This document shows positions 12,650 to 23,162 of a stretch of DNA of 64,000 nt, one piece after another. Numbering within the stretch: the first letter of the stretch is position 1; every line of letters starts with the position of its first letter. This DNA comes from Fasciolopsis buskii (lineage: Eukaryota > Platyhelminthes > Trematoda > Plagiorchiida > Fasciolidae). A program made the translations under genes and the position numbers. Where the stretch lies: assembly GCA_008360955.1 (NCBI GenBank), contig LUCM01007372.1:124001-188000 (forward strand). The letters are read 5' to 3'. Under the pieces are notes generated by a model. The model made no database searches and was not told the origin of the DNA. It worked only from the letters and a program-made list of their open reading frames with translations.

Positions 12650-12885
12650 TGAAGTAAAGCATTCTGTTTAGGTGGATAAACGTTTTCACCGACGGAGTGA
12701 AATTCCAAGTCTTTATTATAGAAATGTGTACAAAGGGCATTTTTGGTATATCCCTGAATCGGGTTATCATTCTGTCGACTAGACAGCCAGTCGATGGATT
12801 GACAAGAGAAAGAAGCATATGGTGTATTATCCCATGTCTCGAATTAATAGAGCGACGGTCAGTTTTCATCATTCTCTGTTTATGA
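12650..12885 (+). CDS. Weak CUB-like second-half candidate
   Basis: After a T-rich acceptor-like site (ATTCTGTTTAG at about 12670), a frame reads ...F-I-I-E-M-C-T-K-G-I-F-G-I-S then N-R-V-I-I-L-S-T-R-Q, which could be the Cys plus strand of a CUB second half. The phase does not match the phase-0 acceptors of the better copies, and the characteristic F.L.Y-K-A end is absent. It is listed because it lies about 0.8 kb downstream of the first-half candidate at 11.66 kb, like other pairs. Confidence 0.15.
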
Positions 12886-12899
12886 TTGGTCATCTGGAA

Positions 12900-13909
12900 A
12901 GTGGATAAATTCAAATAACGCGGCGGTCGGAACAAATGACTGATGACATCTGTGTCTCTTCAGAAGATCTGTGTGCTTATTGGAGGGCTTTGCAGTTACG
13001 GATAAATGAACAGTCATATCATTGGTGTCTGTCGGGACCATAACTACGGATTATCAGCGGTAGAAAAAATAAAATAATGCCTTAGGATCTCCTGAATATT
13101 CATCGGGATGTATCATGTTTGTGAAATACCGGGTGGAATCTTTTGTCGGTCGTAATTCGTCTACATTTAAGAAGGTGGTTTATTGGTCATTTAAGCACCG
13201 ATTTTCTAGGTCAGTGGCTCTGATAAAAACCCTGGTAACTTTTAGTCCCTGATTCGAAATGAACCAGAGACATTTTTGCAGAATCTCGACCTCAGGTAGA
13301 TTTGTACTGTCACTAAACTCGCACCAACTTGCTGTAGATTCGGCTGCTGCATCATGGCTTCAACTACACAAACAGAGAAGAACGGAAACTAGTGGAATTC
13401 GACTGCAGATTAATAAGTTGAGGAAATGTGCAGAAGAAGAGAAGTTTAGATTCTAAGAACCTCACTGACTGCGGCACTGAGCCATACCTACTACTATTTC
13501 CAACCATCCCCTTTAGGGGATCTTGCAGACCGCAAGCAAGTAAATGAGACAGTCAACTGGTCAAAGCCTTCAGACTTTATCAGATGACCACCTCTAACTA
13601 TTATCTTCCCCAGTGAACAACATAGAATGAGGTGGTCGTTCCGTGGGCATGCTTAGAACGTGTCTCGCGACCAGGGTCTTCCAGCCGTATGGACTGAAGT
13701 CCATGGTGGCCATAATTACTGCATCTCGACACCCTAGCTCGGGCTACTGAGTACAGTCTCAAGAAGGAATTATGTAAGAGGAGGAAGGATGTAGAGAATG
13801 GGGAAAAGTAGACATTTTCACTTTAGACTTGTTCATTTATTCTTTTAATACGTTCAAATTATAGGCGGTCAGGTGAACAAACTTCGAAGGTTGCTTTGCG
13901 CTCTGTTAG
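12900..13909. other. Mostly unrecognised sequence
   Basis: A frame at 13259-13456 (H-F-C-R-I-S-T-S-G-R-F-V-L-S-L-N-S) could be another decayed CUB strand, but this is too weak to call. The rest shows no domain or known repeat. The block at about 13640-13770 is GC-richer and may be an unidentified repeat. Confidence 0.2.
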
Positions 13910-14097
13910 GGTTTGCCCCTATTTTCTTCAGACAGCCCATCAAGAAAGCAGGTCTGATTTGCGACCGTTATGAATTCAGCATCAGAAATACACCAAGCAA
14001 TTCAATTTTGGCAGTTCTAGGAATATGCACCACAGACAAGCAACAGTATTGCATGATCATTCAGAAACCAGAAACGCAAGGATGGTATATAACCTAG
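13910..14097 (+). CDS. CUB-like first-half exon candidate 2
   Basis: Acceptor GCTCTGTTAG is followed by a frame in the family phase (two split-codon bases). The translation starts F-A-P and has G-L-I-C-D-R-Y-E-F then a hydrophobic strand N-S-I-L-A-V-L-G-I. This parallels the exon at 32655 (F-A-P...G-L-R-C-A-Y-K...L-E-L-V-F). A stretch Q-Q-Y-C-M-I-I follows and could already be the start of the second half. There is no GT donor at the expected place, so either the exon reads on or the copy is decayed. It ends at a stop at 14097. A second-half candidate lies 0.77 kb downstream. Confidence 0.3.
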
Positions 14098-14862
14098 ACA
14101 AAATGCTTACAGCCAAGTCAGATGATGCTGCGGCTAACCCGATTTGGTTTCCTTTAGGGCAAACTTTTGCTGTTTCCTGATAGAGGCCAAATAACCGTGG
14201 AAGGCTGCCATGGTGTTCATTAATCAGACTAAGACTAGCGATGTGCGATAGCCGATGTTATAATCAAACCACTCATTGACGGATTGCTATCATCAACCGT
14301 AAAATTAATTCTATAATCATGAAATAAGAGGCTAACAACTAGCTTTGCAAGCAACAGTGACGGTGGCAGAATTATCAGCAGGAATGTCGATCAACTACGT
14401 TTTTCGAGGCAATGCATCAGGAACAGGCTGGTGCTTCTGATTCTCATGAAATAATTCATCATATGATATCATCGCTCAACTAACCATAAAAAATCATGGA
14501 AGCACTGTACAGCCGTTTCATCCTTGTTAGGAATCATCGTCTGATTTTGATGATGTAATTTTATCAACAACTGGCAATATTGAAGTCATACAGTGACTGC
14601 TAGCTAGTGGAATGCTGTCGTTTCTTGGTTGCTGAGTTGTATATTTCGGAACATCAAGTATCTATCCACTTGAAATTAACGTTCGACCACTTCACGGTCA
14701 CGGTTTATTCTCTTTGGATCGCGAATGACGAATGGTACAGTGCGATTCAGTTCAGGTCTTGACGGGGTAACAAATCATCCCTTCACTTCGAAATTGGAAA
14801 TGAATACCAACATGCGATAATTTTAGACATCATTCAATCAACCAGATTCTATTGGGCGTCAG

Positions 14863-15132
14863 CGGCATTTGCCAAATTTTCCTGCCAAATCTTGTTTGGG
14901 TGACAACTGCATGTACGAGAGTTCATTGGTAGAATTGCACAATTCACACCCAAATCGTTACTCATCAGCAGCGCCACCTAAAGATCTATCCTCATCTGAA
15001 ATTTTTGGCACAAAACGAGCCCTTTTAATTTTCCAGGAATTTTGGTCAAAATTTCTTGCATGCGATATCATTGCAAATGTCTCAGACGTTTACTATAAGA
15101 CCGTGTTTGTTTTTTCGGAGATTGTAAACTGA
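14863..15132 (+). CDS. CUB-like second-half exon candidate 2
   Basis: The frame opens in phase 0 right after GGGCGTCAG, matching the phase of the best second-half exons. It shows S-C-L-G-D-N-C-M (third-Cys region), P-P-K-D-L-S-S-S-E-I (compare P-D-L-S-H-I in the 46-kb copy) and a strand A-L-L-I-F-Q-E-F. It then runs to a stop after a hydrophobic tail (V-Y-Y-K-T-V-F-V-F). The fourth CUB cysteine is not evident. With the frame at 13.91 kb it would make one small single-CUB protein. The polypyrimidine tract of the acceptor is poor. Confidence 0.3.
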   Translation, partial: RHLPNFPAKSCLGDNCMYESSLVELHNSHPNRYSSAAPPKDLSSSEIFGTKRALLIFQEFWSKFLACDIIANVSDVYYKTVFVFSEIVN

Positions 15133-15460
15133 TAAATTAGTTTGGCTGCCATTGCGACTTAGAGATCACACCTACACGTCACCAATTCAGCCAGTCAATG
15201 GCCAAACCCAAGCTTACAAAGTGCAGAATGTTACATCAATCTTTATTAACTTTGGCAGGCGTCACCCAAAGGCCAGATCAGCCTTGTTTATTTATTGCGG
15301 GATTTAAGTACCTTTGAAACGAGGAGTATCGCTCACCTAGAACACTAACCAGCACTATTCTAGTTAGTACGCTTTCTGGGGACTAACATAGAAAATACTT
15401 CTTCAATGAAAGCACTACTCTTGACTAAATATCCATTCTCCAAAGCTAATTCTCAGGTAA

Positions 15461-15663
15461 ATGTTACATATTCTGCTTCTTAAAATTTTCAGAACTGGTT
15501 CGGTTGCAATCGTTAGTTACAGATTCTCGACAATTTATCGGATGACCATCGGTTTCAACTTTGTCACAGAAGCATTGGTTTACATTCAACACAACAAATT
15601 GTGCCACGAATTGTGCTTGGTTTCCATACTTAACCCTAATTCACTATTTTCAGGTATTCGGAA
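15461..15663 (+). CDS. CUB-like first-half exon candidate 3
   Basis: The frame is bounded by a strong donor (GGAA|GTGAGTG at 15664) and can start either at ATG 15461 or after acceptor AAAATTTTCAG at 15492. The translation reads V-S-Y-R-F-S-T-I-Y-R-M-T-I-G-F-N-F, an aromatic strand followed by a hydrophobic strand as in CUB first halves, then N-K-L-C-H-E-L-C. The second Cys is replaced by Ser. If the ATG is used, M-L-H-I-L-L-L-K-I-F could be a short secretory leader. The phase differs from the best family members, so it may be a relic or unrelated. Confidence 0.25.
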
Positions 15664-15689
15664 GTGAGTGAGATATGTGTCTAATACAG

Positions 15690-15785
15690 GCGTTGAGGCT
15701 ACGAGCCGGTATTCAACCAGGGAACTTCAGCTTGCTCGGACGATTCTTTACCACTTAGCCATCAGCGGTATGACTCTCGATAGCC
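15690..15785 (-). mobile_element. tRNA-like SINE head (group 2)
   Basis: Read on the minus strand: GATGGCTAAGTGGTAAAGAA as A box and CCCTGGTTGAATACCGG as B box, at tRNA-like spacing. It does not share the family-1 body. An intact tRNA gene is unlikely because no cloverleaf closes. Confidence 0.4.
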
Positions 15786-16335
15786 CAAGGTCACTTATGT
15801 GGTTTGCTACGATTTTATAAACTGAAATTTCTGCACCTTATGGAATGCTGTTAGCTCTACAAGATGCACACTGAAGCAGCAATGGAACTAAGGTAGTGGA
15901 GTTTGGTTTTGATGTTTATTTGGTACTAAACAAGCACATTTGGGTACTGGGATTTCTATCCAACGTCAAATAAGAAGCAGACCCATCAAATTTTGTCCTA
16001 TTTTGTGTTTAGCTTGTATTAACACCTGGTTATTGCCCTTCTGACTGCCTGAGCCTTCGTTATCCTAGGTTCATACCGTACAGGGCAGCGTAGGTACAAA
16101 CAAGGATACATAAATTAACTCGAGACAACTTGATCACAGACAAATGCTACACGTTCAAAATATTGAAGCCTGCCGAGACAGAGGAGTAATCGTGAATCTC
16201 TTCCCCGTAATATTTTTCCCCCCGGTTCGTCCCACTTCTGCAATTCCATTTGCATCTTGTTGCAATGGGACGTTGCATGTTTTCAAATCGGTGAATAATG
16301 TATATTTATGTATATTTGTTTATATATATACATGT
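15786..16335. other. Non-coding stretch
   Basis: No gene recognised. It ends in a TA-type microsatellite at about 16300-16335. Confidence 0.35.
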
Positions 16336-16338
16336 ATA

Positions 16339-16790
16339 TCTCACCAGAATGGAATCTGTAGCATCAGGAGTGTGCATGGAAGCTCTTCGTCGAAGAGCCC
16401 ACAGAAGAATCACAACTGTGATTCGTTGATAATTCTTTGTCAGATGGGCTGAGCCAACGTTGGGAACGAGAGCAGAATGTCCCAGAATATACGTATGTGT
16501 ATATAGATATATATATATAGAATCAGGAAGTAGTATCTGGATGCGTGAACAAAATTTTCCCGAGGGCACTCGACGGGTTTCGCGGTTATTGTTGCTCGTC
16601 AGGTGTGCGTACCCGGTGCTCTCTTGCCCAAACATCCACATACTTGTACATTCGGAATTGACGTTTCTCACCAGAATCGAATCTGTGACATCAGGAGTGT
16701 GCATAGAAGCTCTTCACAATAACCGGGAAACCGGTTGTGTGCTCCCGGGCAAATTTTGTTCATGCATCCAGATATTACTTGCTGCTTCTA
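16339..16790 (+). repeat. Composite palindromic/direct repeat block with TA microsatellites
   Basis: Two direct copies of a unit beginning CACCAGAATSGAATCTGT and ending AGCTCTTC lie at about 16342-16388 and 16669-16712. A second unit of about 65 nt, read as ATCTGGATGCRTGAACAAAA, is present in inverted orientation at 16528-16597 and 16715-16783. A perfect hairpin CTCTTCGTCGAAGAG is at 16383-16397. GAATCACAACTGTGATTC at 16407-16424 repeats the palindrome of the 7.7-kb element. TA-type microsatellites bound the units. It looks like nested insertions of a small foldback-type element. Confidence 0.6.
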
Positions 16791-18890
16791 TATATACATA
16801 TATACATATATATATACTAGAACTATCGTTGTTGACACATTTTTCTCACGTTGTTTTAGCAATATTAATGTCCAGTCAATGCCAGAATTCCAGCGGTTCT
16901 TGTAGATTTTCAACATGTTTAGGCTGTTCTTTGAGACAGTTCCTAAAGCAGTCTTTAGTCATCTAAGTTGTGACCATCATTCTACCAGAATTAAGAGTCA
17001 GGGTCCAACAGAATGACAAGCCAATTCTGATCGACAAGAAGGTAAATCACTTGGTTAGTCAGGTGATGTTACCAAGTGTCGAACTAAAAAGGATCAAATC
17101 AACCAGTGACAATTCGTGTCAGTAATTTCACGGAACTGATTCAAACCAAGTACTAATTTTACGGAAAACGTCCCGGATGATTGCATCTTATTCGACCGGT
17201 CATTTGTTGAAGATTTTGTTAATCCAGTCACAGTACATCAATTTGATGGAAGCCGGTCACTCAAAAGATGCAGTTCACCAAGTGTAGTCATGTAGTAGAG
17301 CTTGCATATTATTACTATATATATATTGGGCAATTAGTTCCACACTAAGGAAACATGTGCTTTTGGAACATAGAATTCTTTTTCTTGTAGCACATCATGG
17401 ATGTTGTAATTTGGCAAACAACTTTCGGGTCTTTGAGAACAGACGAATGATCTAATCAGGCTATGCATACAGACCGCAAAAAGAAAGTAGATTGAACAAA
17501 AATGAACATCCTCAACAAAGAGTAACTGGTTGAGGTAACTAAATCAAGGCGTCCGGAAAATCAATAAGAAGTGCTTTTTTAGTAAATACGGGTACCGTCC
17601 GAATATTCCTAGTCTGTTCTCTTCGGTCAGTGATCTCGCTGACTGCAATGTCGTGCCAGCAATTCGCTAGCGCTTGCCATCTGGAACCAAACAGTTTGAA
17701 TTAGTACCTAGTTACATAAGATCAATTGCGAAATTGTTTTTTCTGACCATTATCACCACAAATATTTGAACATTGGAAACGTATTTTGTTGGTAGATCTT
17801 GTTCCTAGTTACCAAGGCGCTCTGGGGGTTAGGTTGAATTTTGGGTTGTGATTTTACACGCAATAATCGTCCACACCAAACGTATCATCTGTTCCACAGT
17901 CTTTCTGCTCTCAGTCATCCGCGTGTTCAGCACATCAAACTGTTTGTTACCTGTTGGCTCATCCGAACTTGACCGGAAGCTTAATGAATAATCTCGTGCT
18001 TGCACGGTTCAGTGGAGTGCCAAGTGCAAGCTACCGTTTTCTCTTTCCAGTGATTGGCAGACCTGTGGACAGCGCACGTCAAACAGAGTCATTCTTAGTT
18101 AGACTCTTCCAGCCCATCAGGTTTTAGCACTGAATCCCAAGTGTTTATCGATCCGTTTCTCTCTAAGTCGAAGTTGTGCATATGACATACATGGTTGTGT
18201 AAGTGCTTCAGCTGATTTCAGTGAAATACAGGCAGCTGTTTGATTAAAAAATCGACTAAAAAGCAATACATCCAAGGGAGCTCATGATAACAAATATAGA
18301 ACTTAGTGATCCTCAGAAGTTCAGAGCGAAGCGTTTGATTTTTGAATGCCTCAACAGTGTCATTTTGTTACGCGATCAAATGATAAGATAATATCTCAAT
18401 TGGCAGGAACGGAAACTAATGTAATTCAAAGTTTATTCATTGAAGTGGGTAATACTTCAGCGTAAGGCAGACAGTATTTTAAATAAATTCAGAGTGATAA
18501 ACCACTTTTGAAGCAAGAAAACAAGTATGTATAAGAACAATGCTAATGTTTGGCTAGGAATACGTATTCTATACCTTCTCTAACCAGTGGTAAACCAATT
18601 TTCCAGACAAAGCCATAATGGTTCGTAACAAGCTGCCACCTTTTAATATTGTTTTCTTTATTCCATGTTTCCTATAACTGCTTCTCAAGAAGATGATGAG
18701 TCACGTCTTAGCTGCTACATAATCCAGATACTTAAAAGTTTGCAGGATAGTGTTTGATTTAAATTTCCAAAGGTTTACAAAGAACATAAGGAAGAGATAG
18801 GCGTTTTTTGGCGAAAGCATAGATTTATCAGATTTGGATGAATCCTTTTTCAACCAGTAAGTTTATAATTTGTTCCGTTGAACTAACAAG
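16791..18890. other. Non-coding; TA microsatellites, possible short leader exon near 18839
   Basis: TATA/CATA runs lie at about 16790-16818 and 17315-17328. A very short ATG frame (M-N-P-F-S-T, from about 18839) runs in phase 1 into GTAAGT, the phase used by the signal exons at 31.0 and 58.8 kb, but it is too short to stand alone. Otherwise nothing recognised. Confidence 0.25.
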
Positions 18891-18902
18891 ACACACTTGG
18901 TT

Positions 18903-19196
18903 TCTAAAACTCCAAGGTGGTTTACTGGTCGAATGATTATGCAACCAAAAGTGTGCATTAGGACAGAATGTTTCAGGATTTTGCATTTTCTCTATGGGGT
19001 TTCGAGGTCAATGGGGCATAGCGGTCGGGTGTTGGGGCATAAGACTGCCGGGTGCATCCGATTAATAGTTACATTAAAACCAATTCGCAATGCAAGCCCG
19101 CAGCCAAAGTCGAGGTTCAAAGCGGATTATTTCTTTAAGGAGGCCACAACTATTTGCCAGCAATGTGTGAGACTGATGATTTCTATGATCGATTGA
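18903..19196 (+). CDS. CUB-like second-half exon candidate 4
   Basis: An open frame of nearly 100 codons has C-I-R-T-E-C-F-R-I-L, S-G-R-V-L-G-H-K-T, a strand I-R-L-I-V-T-L-K, and ends S-R-F-K-A-D-Y-F-F. This fits the closing CUB pattern (hydrophobic strand, polar loop, G/R-F-K-A-x-Y). It continues to a stop at 19194. The left edge is unclear; no phase-0 acceptor with a good pyrimidine tract was found. The order Cys, strand, F-K-A-x-Y is the main support. Alternatives are a chance frame or another extracellular fold. Confidence 0.3.
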   Translation, partial: SKTPRWFTGRMIMQPKVCIRTECFRILHFLYGVSRSMGHSGRVLGHKTAGCIRLIVTLKPIRNASPQPKSRFKADYFFKEATTICQQCVRLMISMID

Positions 19197-19462
19197 CTAT
19201 CTAGCGGACTCCATCGTTTGCACGCAAACCTCAGGTCAATCAGTAAACCTCACACTCGAGAAGCACCAGAACTAGAATTTCGCTCCTATTAAAAGCTATA
19301 AGTGATGCACATCCCCAATCGGACCCAAGGCCTAAACCTGCATTATCACTGTATCAACAGTTCCCGTCCAGGATAATCAGAGTTGTCCAGTTAATTATAT
19401 TCAGATAGCCTCCTTAATGATAGGCGACAGTGCCCGATAGCCTCTTCCTTCAAGGTTATCCT

Positions 19463-19535
19463 AGACGGGAGCTAATGACACAATGGTAATACATGCGTCT
19501 TCCAGTTACGAAACCCGGGCTCAAACCCTAGGTAC
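19463..19535 (+). mobile_element. tRNA-like SINE head (group 2)
   Basis: GCTAATGACACAATGGTAATAC serves as A-box region and CCCGGGCTCAAACCCTAGG as B box, spaced as in a tRNA. The anticodon arm and acceptor stem do not close, so it is tRNA-derived rather than a tRNA. It is followed at once by a hammerhead-like segment, an order known from schistosome Sm-alpha-type SINEs. Confidence 0.5.
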
Positions 19536-19546
19536 GATGGAGAATG

Positions 19547-19593
19547 TGCACCACTGATGAGCTATAATAAGAGCGACTCCCGAGTCTGATGCC
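19547..19593 (+). ncRNA. Decayed hammerhead ribozyme-like fold in a SINE tail
   Basis: Stem I strands TGCACCA (19547-19553) and TGATGCC (19587-19593) pair at 5 of 7 positions. The core CTGATGA is at 19554-19560. Stem II GCT/AGC is at 19561-19563 and 19572-19574. Then come G (19575), stem III ACTC/GAGT (19576-19579 and 19582-19585) with a CC loop, and cleavage triplet GTC (19584-19586). The canonical GAAA is reduced to GA: the two unpaired adenines are missing. Without them activity is not expected, so this is a relic, or a coincidence that would need every other element to fall in place. Confidence 0.45.
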
Positions 19594-19599
19594 ATCCGA

Positions 19600-20700
19600 G
19601 TATGAGATGGGCCGGATGACCTGAGGTTTGTGTGATGTGAAAAGTGGAATCGGAAGGATTGGCAGACAAACATGCAAATTATTTCCACTTTTCCGGCCAA
19701 CTAACTTTACTGTGGTGGCGCTCATCAACTAAACCGTTTCCAGCAGCACTTTGGGAACGTCTGAATTAGTCAGATTAATATCGGAACCATGGCCCCTTAT
19801 CATCCGCTGTGGCAGGTGTTTCCTTGCAAACTGTAGTTCACTCGACAGTTTGTCACGTTATCCTGCAGCCCATTCTGTCAAAGATCCCTCCCAAGTTAGA
19901 TTTATGATGTTTCAGGTCTTCAGAAATAAGATCTTATTAAGGCACTCTGACGGTAGGCGATGCATGTGTGGGAGGCGATGAAGGTTAATGGTCCGTGTGG
20001 ATATCAGAAACGCACTAAACATGAGTCAAATATCAATAGGAATATCACCGTTTAAGGTACTTACAAACGTAATGAGATAGGAAGTATATTCACAACGTAC
20101 CATTTGGTGTCCAAGGTTGAATTCTAGAGTCAATAACCGACTGCCTATAAACATGTCACATATTGCAAAATGAAAACAAAAAAACAGGTTCAAAAAGACA
20201 AATTCAACTAAACAAATAACAACAAAAACAACAGAGGGAGCGCCTAGAGCTCAATATGAATCTGAGCATGATGATAAATCAACAACTTACGATTTTTAGC
20301 ACATCAAGTGCGCACGAACTTTGATGATGAAGCGGCGTTTTCTGAATTGGGGCGCATTTTTGGACTGCATGTATCTGTTCCCGTCCATGGAATCGTGAAA
20401 AAATGCAATCAAAATACACGATGATTACTCCCTTGATTAAATCTGAGTCACTGCAGATGGACAGTGTCCCCAAAACAAAAGATATATTTTACAATTGCGA
20501 GTTTTGTACATCAGCAAGCGTTAGCGAGAAATGCGCCTTGCAGGAAGATATGTTCTTGAAGAGAAATTATCACTATCCAAAAAATCACTGTAAACATCAG
20601 GAGAATCCTCATTGGCGGAATTGTCATCGCCGTTACCATTTTCAACATAACGATTCTCATCTTTATAACCGGGAATTACGTTTCTCGCCATACAAATTAT
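19600..20700. other. Non-coding stretch
   Basis: Contains an A-rich, AAC-rich segment at about 20165-20235. A 76-codon plus frame (19751-19981) and a 106-codon plus frame (20403-20723) show no domain. No splice-bounded exon recognised. Confidence 0.35.
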
Positions 20701-21053
20701 CAGCATCTTTGTCAGCATCGTGACCCGAATCTTCTTTGCCGCCAACGTCATAATCATAATCATCATCATCATCATCATCATCTGAATCGTCATTCTGATC
20801 TTCACCAACGTAGGCATTGTTGCCATCAGTACTATTATTAATAATTTTCGTCAGGAATATCACCACTACCGTCATCTAAAGTATCACAGCCATCAAAATA
20901 ATCATCAGTATTGATACTATCGTCAATGTCAAAATCACCAACATCATAATTAATGTCATTATCATTTAAAACATCATCATCTCCGACATCGTTACCATGA
21001 TTCACTTCCTTGGACCTATGGATATCTTCCGACTCGTCATTATTGTAGCTCAA
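20700..21053 (-). repeat. Cryptic GAT/AAT trinucleotide tract (Asp-codon-like on minus strand)
   Basis: On the minus strand GAT/GAC codons dominate, so translated frames are aspartate-rich with an uninterrupted D run from the (ATC)n core near 20759-20782. The tract is imperfect, which is typical of old slipped trinucleotide DNA. It could also be a former acidic coding repeat, but frames break between its halves near 20850. No flanking domain supports a gene. Confidence 0.55.
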
Positions 21054-21689
21054 ACGGTTTTTCAGTGCTTGAATGATCCTCAGAAAACGTGGTCATATTT
21101 TCCAGTCAAATAAACGATTAGGTAATCTGCGTGTAATTAGAGAAAAATTAGAACATTGCAAACTTCAAACTATGCCTGGTGCAGGCAAAACCACGGCAAC
21201 GACGAATGGTCCAGAAATAAGTGACCTAATTCCTGTTTAGTACGAAAGGGAGTGACCACGATAGATCGAGACAAACAAACTGGTGTCAGACCACGGAGAA
21301 AGTCGACGCTAGACCAAGGAAGGGAATGTCGATGCCGGGCAATGACCCAGTGAGATACAGACAAACACTGATTAAAACCTGGACACATGCAATGCAACGC
21401 TGGGCAAACCAATCAGAATGAGACGGATATTAGAAGCTGGGGTGATAAGAGAAGGGGCGCACATAGCAAGACAAGTGGATAGGTTGGCCATACCACAAAT
21501 TAAACAGGTTTATCAAATGTCAGTCTGAAGAACGTCGTCGGAATGGCATGTGCATGCAAAGTTTACCTTTCAAAGCTAGCAGTGTCGGTTGCCAAGGCGG
21601 CATCATGCATGTGACTGATGAATTAACGTGGTGAAAGAACTACAAAATGAAAGGACGGGTAATCGTTGTTTAAGTTTGACGCAGTTCTG
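21054..21689. other. Unrecognised sequence between trinucleotide tracts
   Basis: Frames here (for example minus 21170-21412) show no domain. The segment at about 21230-21420 is purine-biased and may be an unidentified repeat. Confidence 0.3.
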
Positions 21690-21863
21690 CACGAGAATTA
21701 CACGACCGTCGGAATCAGCTGCATCCGGATCACCACGCTCATCATCATCCGGAACATCATCATCGTTAGCGTCGGCCTCGTTACCGGCTTCATCGTCCGA
21801 ATCACCATAATCACCCTTGCCATAGTCATTCGGATCATCCAAGTCATCTTAGTCATTATCAGT

Positions 21864-21922
<59 letters not shown>

Positions 21923-22105
21923 TATCATCATCATCATCCTGTTTCTACTACTCCTTCTCCTCATCATTCCGGTCTTTAGCATCAGCCTAATGATTCTCAT
22001 GGGCATCCGGACCACCAGTTCCATCGTTCGTATAATAATACTGATAATAATAATAATCATCCATATAATCGTCATTGTCATCGTCGATATCACCATGATG
22101 AACCT
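21690..22105 (-). repeat. (ATC)n microsatellite within a longer GAT-rich tract
   Basis: A nearly pure (ATC/TCA)n run lies at about 21861-21930, inside an imperfect GAT/GAC-rich block that again gives Asp-rich frames on the minus strand and Ile/Ser-rich frames on the plus strand. Orientation matches the tract at 20.7-21.05 kb. The 130-150-codon frames across it come from its composition and are not called as genes. Confidence 0.75.
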
Positions 22106-22800
22106 CGTGTATAACTGGCAAAACTAACAGCTGAACTTTCATAGATACTCCAATGTAACGACGTGCTACGGAGTGGACTTAAAAAATATGTAATTCTGTA
22201 CCCGTTATCGAAACCCATGAAACCGACTAAACGTGCTTGTGTTGCGGGGAAATTTTATTTCTGAAGTCAGATATTTGGTGTAATCGGGCTTGGGACAAGA
22301 CCAGTATGCTCATTTGATTAGGTGATGACTCTTCAGGAAGTACGATACGTGTGCTCATTATATAAGCAGACTATTTGGTTTTAGAGAATTAGCATCATAA
22401 AAAGAATAAAAAACTTACATTAAGCAAACCTGTTAGGTGATTCGAAACCATATTTTGTTTGCTGCTCTTTCTTTTCGTTTTCAGAATCACGGTGCAAAAG
22501 AGAAGACTTGACGGTCACCCGGGTTACTGCCTAACTACTTTCAATAATACTGACTTCCGGAGTTTAAACGAAGAAGACTTACCATATTTCTGATTCATTC
22601 TATCGAATGGAAAGTGAGATCTGACAACTACTCGCTCACCAGATGGGTTAAGTATGTTGGCATGCTTTAAGCGTGAGTGTAGTGGAGGGGACATGTGCCA
22701 AAGCCAATAAGGCTCACTATATGGGTGACAGCCGACAACCGTGACCCTGAGTCTTTGAGTGGCGTAAAACCCTAGGATCGCACTAACGGTAACGAGCCGG
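22106..22800. other. Non-coding stretch, nothing recognised
   Basis: No gene, SINE or LINE motif seen. Confidence 0.35.
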
Positions 22801-22811
22801 GTGACAGCGAG

Positions 22812-23162
22812 TTGCCGTCTACCAGAAAATTGACCAGAAAATGTGGGACTCGGACCAGTGATCCTTTCGGTGACCTATGCTTAATGTACTTGAATGCCTC
22901 TGATCACAAAGCTGACTTCATTCAACCTTTTAAAGTTAAGTTTTGTCACATACAATCGAAGTCATTCGTGTTCCGCCCGGTGACGTTTGCTGAGATTTAT
23001 CGGTCAACGCTCTGTGCTGACAGGATACTTTATCACCTCAATACTGACCAAACAGACCTCTGCCTCTCTACCTCATCAATTCACCGAAAGACAGTGGCGA
23101 TTCGTCCTAATGCGCTGCAAATTTCTTCGCGTATGGTATGCAGCTTTCCATGTTTGGCATAA
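22812..23162 (+). CDS. CUB-like second-half exon candidate 5
   Basis: The frame starts after GACAGCGAG in phase 0 and reads K-C-G-T-R-T-S-D-P-F-G, a strand around C-L-M-Y-L-N-A-S-D, then P-F-K-V-K-F. This matches the CUB order C-G-T..P, hydrophobic strand with S/D, and closing F-K-V-x-F/Y within about 35 residues. The frame continues about 75 codons beyond without further resemblance, so the real exon, if any, should end near 22945; no good GT donor is evident there. No first-half partner was found upstream. Confidence 0.3.
   Translation: MPSTRKLTRKCGTRTSDPFGDLCLMYLNASDHKADFIQPFKVKFCHIQSKSFVFRPVTFAEIYRSTLCADRILYHLNTDQTDLCLSTSSIHRKTVAIRPNALQISSRMVCSFPCLA

Noticed and set aside
16144..16966. 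Overlapping 100-168-codon frames on both strands
   Set aside because: They lie over direct and inverted repeats and TA microsatellites; no domain and no splice structure.
20521..22127. Long Met-, Ile- or Asp-rich frames on both strands
   Set aside because: They are translations of (ATC)n and related trinucleotide DNA in different frames, with no non-repetitive domain.
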